From the NCBI GenBank assembly GCA_945877525.1, contig CAMDVP010000128.1, positions 1 to 8,617 on the forward strand: a stretch of 8,617 bases of DNA. Reading direction: 5' to 3'. The notes beneath the pieces are model-generated. The model was not told where the DNA came from, searched no databases, and saw only the letters and a program-made list of their open reading frames with translations. The stretch is from an uncultured Clostridia bacterium (GTDB taxonomy: Bacteria; Bacillota; Clostridia; Christensenellales; Aristaeellaceae). A program made the position numbers and the translations under genes. How positions within the stretch are numbered: the first letter of the stretch is position 1; each line of letters opens with the position of its first letter. This document shows, piece after piece, positions 5,114 to 8,617 of the stretch.

Positions 5114-6637
5114 TTGAATCCAAGGAAGCTGTTTTATGAAAAGTTCAGGGAAGCGGCAGCCTCCGTGCTACCCATCACCATCATTGTGGCGGCAATGTGC
5201 CTGGCCTTTGTCCCGGTGACGGCGGACCTGATGCTGTCGTTTCTGCTGGGGGCGCTTCTGCTGATTGTGGGCATGGGGCTGTTCACCCTGGGCAGCGATG
5301 TGTCCATGACGCAAATCGGCACCTACATGGGTGCCCGGATGACAAAAAGCCGCAGCCTGCCCCTGATCCTCTCGGTCAGCCTGCTGCTGGGCATTGCCAT
5401 TACCGTGGCCGAGCCCGATCTGCAGGTGCTGGCAACCAACGTACCCGCCATCGAAACCACCGTGCTGACCCTCACTGTGGCGGCGGGCGTAGGGCTGTTC
5501 CTGATGCTGAGCATGGTGCGCATTCTGTTTGCCATTCCGCTGAAAAGGCTGCTGATTGCGCTGTATCTCGCGGTGTTTGCCCTGGCGGCACTGACCGACC
5601 CAAACTATCTGGCGGTGGCCTTTGACTCCGGCGGGGTAACCACCGGGCCCATGACAGTACCCTTTATCATGGCTCTGGGTGTGGGCGTGGCCTCCATCCG
5701 CTCGGACGATCATGCGCAGACCGACTCCTTCGGCCTGGTGGCGCTGTGCTCGGTGGGGCCGGTGCTGGCGGTGCTGCTGCTCAGCTTTATCTACACCGAT
5801 GTGCCCGAAAACGCCGCCGGCATGATCGTGGCCAACTATGCCGACACCGTGTCTCTGGGGCATGGATACCTGGAGGCCCTCCCCGATTATCTGGGAGAAG
5901 TGGTGCTGGCCATGCTTCCCATTGTGGTGTTCTTCGTGATTTTTCAGGTGGCCGCGCTGAAGCTGCGCCGCGCACCGCTTTTGCGGATTGTGCTGGGCCT
6001 TGTGATCACCTGCGTAGGGCTGGTGCTGTTCCTCACGGGGGTCAACGTCGGCTTTTCCTCCCTGGGCTATGTGCTGGGGCAGCATCTGGCCTCGCCCCTG
6101 TGGCAGCACCTGCTGGTGCCGGTGGCCATGGTGATGGGCTGGTTCATCATCAATGCCGAGCCCGCCGTGCACACCTTGAACCGACAGGTGGAGGAGCTCA
6201 GCCAGGGCGCGATATCCGAGCAGGCCATGCGCCTGAGCCTGTCCATTGCCGTGTCCGCCGCCATGGGGCTGAGCATGCTGCGGGTGCTCACAGGCATGTC
6301 CATTCTGTGGCTGCTGGTGCCGGGATATGCCCTGGCGCTGGGGCTGGCGTTCTTTGTGCCGCAAACCTTTACCGCCATTGCCTTCGACTCGGGCGGCGTA
6401 GCCTCGGGCCCGCTGACGGCCGCCTTCATGCTGCCCTTCGCCATGGGAGCATGCAGCGCCCTGGGGGGCAATGTAATGACCGACGCCTTCGGTCTGGTGT
6501 CGCTGGTGGCCATGATGCCGCTGATTACCGTGCAGCTGATGGGGCTGATCTATGTTATCAAGACCCGCAAGGCTGAGAAAGCGCCCCAGTTGCCGGACTA
6601 CGGCGATACCGACGTGATCGAGCTGTGGGAGGTGTGA
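5114..6637 (+). CDS. DUF1538 integral membrane protein (duplicated), probable transporter
   Basis: A polytopic membrane protein of 507 aa with two DUF1538 units. Each unit carries the family motifs. The first has LFTLGSDVSMTQIG (about 56-69), AEPDLQVLATNV (99-110) and AFDSGGVTTGP (169-179) with a following DSFGLVAL. The second has AEPAVHTLNRQV (348-359) and AFDSGGVASGP (423-433) with DAFGLVSL. The repeats are 249-254 residues apart, so this is an internal duplication with about 12 membrane segments. Biochemical function of the family is not known to me; a transport role is inferred from topology and from the PII-like partner encoded 1 bp downstream. I chose TTG 5114 because AAGGAG (5101-5106) lies 7 nt upstream and the protein then starts MNPRKLFYEKF. 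An in-frame ATG at 5078 lacks a good ribosome site, and earlier starts would lie in the terminator. Expression is probably set by the leader RNA. Confidence 0.92.
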   Translation: MNPRKLFYEKFREAAASVLPITIIVAAMCLAFVPVTADLMLSFLLGALLLIVGMGLFTLGSDVSMTQIGTYMGARMTKSRSLPLILSVSLLLGIAITVAEPDLQVLATNVPAIETTVLTLTVAAGVGLFLMLSMVRILFAIPLKRLLIALYLAVFALAALTDPNYLAVAFDSGGVTTGPMTVPFIMALGVGVASIRSDDHAQTDSFGLVALCSVGPVLAVLLLSFIYTDVPENAAGMIVANYADTVSLGHGYLEALPDYLGEVVLAMLPIVVFFVIFQVAALKLRRAPLLRIVLGLVITCVGLVLFLTGVNVGFSSLGYVLGQHLASPLWQHLLVPVAMVMGWFIINAEPAVHTLNRQVEELSQGAISEQAMRLSLSIAVSAAMGLSMLRVLTGMSILWLLVPGYALALGLAFFVPQTFTAIAFDSGGVASGPLTAAFMLPFAMGACSALGGNVMTDAFGLVSLVAMMPLITVQLMGLIYVIKTRKAEKAPQLPDYGDTDVIELWEV

Positions 6638-6638
6638 C

Positions 6639-7334
6639 ATGGAGCTGAACTGCATTCTGGCCATCCTGAACCGTGACCGCTGCGCCGCCATGGAGGGGGT
6701 GTTTCAGTCCCTGCGGCTGCCTCTGGCGCTGACCATGATGTGCCGGGGCACCGCCACCACAGAGCATCTGTCCCTGTATGGGCTATTGCCCACGCAGAAG
6801 GCCCTGCTGACCACCGTAGCCGACGGCGAGCAGACCCGGCGGCTGATGCGCGCCGCCAAGCTGAAGCTGTTTATTGACGTACCGGGCAACGGCATCATGC
6901 TGTCCGTGCCCATCAAAAGCATTGGAGGAGGCCGAACCATGGCGTATCTGACCGACCGGCAGAATCCTGGCGGGGAAAAGCCCCCGATGAAATTTGACCA
7001 CGAGCTGATTTATGTGATCCTTAACGAGGGCTGCTCCGATCTGGTGATGGCCGCGGCCCGCAGCGCGGGAGCCACCGGCGGCACGGTGCTGTCCGCCAAG
7101 GGCACGGGCATCAAGGAATCGGAAAAGTTCCTTGGCATTTCCCTGGCCAACGAAAAGGAGGTCGTGCTGATTTTGGCCGACGCGGCATACAAGGCTGCCA
7201 TCATGCAGGCCATCATCCGGGACGCAGGACCGCAGTCGCCGGCAGGCGCCATCTGTTTTTCGCTGCCCGTATCCCAGGTGGCCGGCCTGCGCCAGCTGGA
7301 CAGCGAGGGCGACGAAGCCCCGCAGGAGGAGTAA
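6639..7334 (+). CDS. Tandem PII-like (P-II nitrogen regulator family) protein
   Basis: A cytoplasmic 231-aa protein built from two PII-like ferredoxin folds. Domain 1 spans about residues 1-105 and ends GNGIMLSVPIKSIGGG. Domain 2 spans about 119-217, with TVLSAKGTG (149-157) at the T-loop base position, KEVVLILAD (173-181), and GAICFSLPVSQVAGL (203-217). The GxxFSLPV-x-x-V-x-G ending is typical of PII relatives and domain 1 has a diverged version. Ordinary GlnB/GlnK are about 112 aa and trimeric, so this is a head-to-tail fusion of two non-identical copies. The uridylylated Tyr context of classical GlnB is not seen. PII proteins bind nucleotides and gate membrane partners, as GlnK does with AmtB; the adjacent DUF1538 protein is the likely partner. 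The start ATG follows GGGAGGTG, 1 bp after the previous stop. Confidence 0.9.
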   Translation: MELNCILAILNRDRCAAMEGVFQSLRLPLALTMMCRGTATTEHLSLYGLLPTQKALLTTVADGEQTRRLMRAAKLKLFIDVPGNGIMLSVPIKSIGGGRTMAYLTDRQNPGGEKPPMKFDHELIYVILNEGCSDLVMAAARSAGATGGTVLSAKGTGIKESEKFLGISLANEKEVVLILADAAYKAAIMQAIIRDAGPQSPAGAICFSLPVSQVAGLRQLDSEGDEAPQEE

Positions 7335-7347
7335 AGGAGGTTTCGCC

Positions 7348-7872
7348 ATGCCCAAGCTGCGCAAAATGCTGGGAGATGCCCGGCATCCCACGGTGCTTTC
7401 GCTGATGCGCCTGATGGAAACCCAAAGCCATGAAACCCTGGTGCGCTGGGCGACAGCGTGCGTGCGGGAACGGTATTTGCCCCTGGCGGAGGATGCGTGG
7501 CTTTTCGCAGCCCTTGCCGCTGCCGAGGGCTGGCTGAAGGGCGAGCTTTCCCTGAAAGCGGTGCAGGCTCCCCTGTGGGAAGCGCGTCAAGCTGCCGGAG
7601 CGGAAGCGGATCCCGTGCGTCAGGCTGCCGCCAGGGCCATTGCCACCGCCTGCGCCGCCATCAGGACGCCGACCTCTGCCCTGGGGTTTGTCTTTTACGG
7701 CGCGGCTGCCGCGGCATACCGTCAGGCGGGGCTGGATGCCTCAAAGGAAGTATACGACGCGCTGGCCGATGCAGAGCTTGAAGCGCTGCTTTTCGCGCTG
7801 CAGGAAACGGCGGTAGCGGACGAGCCCTGCCCCGTCCCGCTGGACTGGAACTGCAAAGGAGGAAAAGCATGA
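7348..7872 (+). CDS. Imm5-like putative immunity protein
   Basis: A 174-aa, Ala-rich, helical, cytoplasmic protein. It begins MPKLRKMLGD, continues HPTVLSLMRLMETQS, carries W-x-x-x-x (VRWATACVRERYLP), a regular series of amphipathic helices, PTSALGFVFYGAAAAAYR (about 113-130), and ends PVPLDWNCKG. This order, especially the LGD start, the T-x-x-LG-x-x-FYGAAA-x-AY helix and the final WNC, matches what I know of the Imm5-like putative immunity family of Bacillota. No toxin gene lies in the window. It has a strong ribosome site (AAAGGAGG) and starts 13 bp after the PII-like gene, so it is co-transcribed. 'Immunity' is a family label from toxin loci; here its role could be different. Confidence 0.8.
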   Translation: MPKLRKMLGDARHPTVLSLMRLMETQSHETLVRWATACVRERYLPLAEDAWLFAALAAAEGWLKGELSLKAVQAPLWEARQAAGAEADPVRQAAARAIATACAAIRTPTSALGFVFYGAAAAAYRQAGLDASKEVYDALADAELEALLFALQETAVADEPCPVPLDWNCKGGKA

Positions 7873-8327
7873 CTGTACAAGCCTTCTGGGAAGCCTTTCT
7901 CCGGGATACAGGCCGCAGCGCGGACACCCCCTGTCCGGAGGCTTTTCACTTTGAACTGACGGAGAAATGGGCCAACGAGCTGCTGCGCCTGGTGCTGGAG
8001 GGGCGGAAGCGGGCAACCTCCAGCAGCCTGACCTGCTATGAGCTGGAGGGCGAGCGCGTTCCCGTCCCCGGGGATCTGAGCATTGTGACCGACTGGGCCG
8101 GAGAGCCCCATTGCGTAATCGAAACGACGCAGGTGGATATCCTCCCCTTCCGGGATATGACCTTTGCGCTGTGCCGCCTGGAGGGCGAGGACGACAGTCT
8201 GGACAGTTGGCGGCGCTCCCACATTCATTTCTTCACCGCGGAAGGGCGGGAAGCGGGGTATGCCTTCACAGAGGACATGCCTGTAATTTTCGAGCAGTTC
8301 CGTGTGATATACGCCGGAAAGGACTGA
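7869..8327 (+). CDS. ASCH domain protein (YhfF-like)
   Basis: A 152-aa cytoplasmic protein with an ASCH domain, the PUA-like fold proposed to bind RNA or nucleotides. The family pattern is visible: ELTEKWANELLRLVLEGRKR (29-48) followed by ATSSS (49-53), then GERVPVPGDLSIV (61-73), then GEPHCVIETTQVDILPFRDM (78-97), and a C-terminal part with SWRRSHIHFF (113-122), FTEDMPVIFEQFRVIY. The length is normal for the YhfF-like subgroup. The start ATG overlaps the previous stop (ATGA, 7869-7872) and has AAAGGAGG upstream, so it is translationally coupled to the Imm5-like gene. It is the last gene of the operon. Function in the pathway is not known. Confidence 0.9.
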   Translation: MTVQAFWEAFLRDTGRSADTPCPEAFHFELTEKWANELLRLVLEGRKRATSSSLTCYELEGERVPVPGDLSIVTDWAGEPHCVIETTQVDILPFRDMTFALCRLEGEDDSLDSWRRSHIHFFTAEGREAGYAFTEDMPVIFEQFRVIYAGKD

Positions 8328-8374
8328 TAATAATCTGATTCTAATCATCATATCCTTTATGAGACAAAAAGATT

Positions 8375-8431
8375 TCGCCTCTGCGGAGGCGAGCAAAGGG
8401 CTTTGCGATCGCCCTTTGCAATCCTTCGCGT
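8375..8431. repeat. Hairpin plus dispersed repeat copy C
   Basis: Two adjoining hairpins follow the operon. The first is CGCCTC-TGCG-GAGGCG (8376-8391). The second is GCAAAGGGC (8393-8401), 9-nt loop, GCCCTTTGC (8411-8419), a perfect 9-bp stem. The second, with the following CAATCCTTCG, resembles copy A (2680-2716) in direct orientation and the inner part of copy B in inverted orientation. They may help end transcription of the operon, but no T-tract follows. Confidence 0.6.
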
Positions 8432-8496
8432 TGCATCCTTATATAGGTTTAGGATGAGCATGGTATTATTGAATAGAATTGTTTCTCTACCAACAT

Positions 8497-8558
8497 ATAC
8501 TGTGCTGCATGAAAAGTATAGCAGCAAAGGGACGGCCCCGAAGGTTTCCAAAGGGCGA
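8497..8558 (-). repeat. Dispersed repeat, copy B
   Basis: The reverse complement of this segment matches 2696-2757 at 56 of 62 positions without gaps, from TCGCCCTTTGGAAACCTTCG to ATGCAGCACAGTAT. Copy C and copy B form an imperfect inverted pair with about 65 bp between them (8432-8496), in which I see no gene. Confidence 0.75.
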
Positions 8559-8562
8559 CGCC

Positions 8563-8613
8563 TCGCCAGTGGCGACAAAGAGAAAGCCGAACGAGTCAGC
8601 CGAAACGAGCGGC
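8563..8613. repeat. Hairpin and short near-tandem repeat at the window edge
   Basis: TCGCC-AGT-GGCGA (8563-8575) is a small perfect hairpin. GCCGAACGAG (8586-8595) and GCCGAAACGAG (8599-8609) are near-identical repeats, the second forming GCCG/CGGC with a 7-nt loop just before CTTT at the edge. The element is cut by the window end, so its nature (terminator or repeat family) is open. Confidence 0.4.
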
Positions 8614-8617
8614 CTTT

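Noticed and set aside
5746..6576. A 276-codon frame on the plus strand inside the DUF1538 gene
   Set aside because: Out-of-frame shadow, Gly/Ala/Arg-rich, with no ribosome site or family motif.
5168..6691. A 507-codon open frame on the minus strand
   Set aside because: Antisense to the DUF1538 gene and extremely rich in His, Gln and Gly (GHGNGQ-type text), typical of a shadow of a hydrophobic membrane gene.
8318..8358. AAAGGA (8318-8323) with TCCTTT (8353-8358) as the operon terminator
   Set aside because: The 6-bp AT-rich stem has a loop of about 29 nt and no T-tract; not convincing.
8376..8613. CRISPR-like array at the right edge
   Set aside because: The repeats differ in length and orientation and have no regular spacers; they are hairpins and dispersed repeat copies.

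Overview
The window looks like chromosomal DNA from a moderately GC-rich member of the Bacillota, most likely a Clostridia-type gut anaerobe. This is inferred from strong Shine-Dalgarno sites, consensus SigA-type promoters, a yybP-ykoY-type leader, a DegV protein and the family mix, not from a marker gene.

Left part (1-2757). A MATE efflux transporter (54-1397, +) is followed by about 1.3 kb with no intact gene. Two decayed genes can be read there: a minus-strand frame of unknown family (1412-2097), broken by frameshifts and stops, and the C-terminal part of a large serine recombinase (2146-2506, +). A dispersed repeat (2680-2757) closes this stretch at the stop codon of the next gene.

Middle part (2757-4843, minus strand). 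A CaCA-family cation/Ca2+ antiporter (2757-3695) lies behind its own promoter and a leader that I read as a yybP-ykoY manganese riboswitch, with an expression platform of three mutually exclusive segments. Upstream of it is a DegV-family fatty-acid-binding protein (3895-4737) with a perfect TTGACA-17-TATAAT promoter.

Right part (4876-8327, plus strand). A second promoter, resembling that of the antiporter, drives a leader of about 200 nt that contains a folded domain and an intrinsic terminator. Then comes an apparent operon: a DUF1538 membrane protein with a duplicated fold, a protein made of two tandem PII-like domains, a stand-alone Imm5-like putative immunity protein, and an ASCH-domain (YhfF-like) protein. 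Spacings are 1 bp, 13 bp and a 4-bp overlap. The simplest reading is a membrane transporter or channel under PII-type control, with transcription gated by an RNA element of unknown ligand.

The right edge (8328-8617) has no gene. It carries hairpins and two further repeat copies, one of which matches the repeat beside the antiporter at 56 of 62 positions in inverted orientation.

The best candidates for something undescribed are the DUF1538 leader RNA and the DUF1538 / double-PII / Imm5-like / ASCH operon it precedes.
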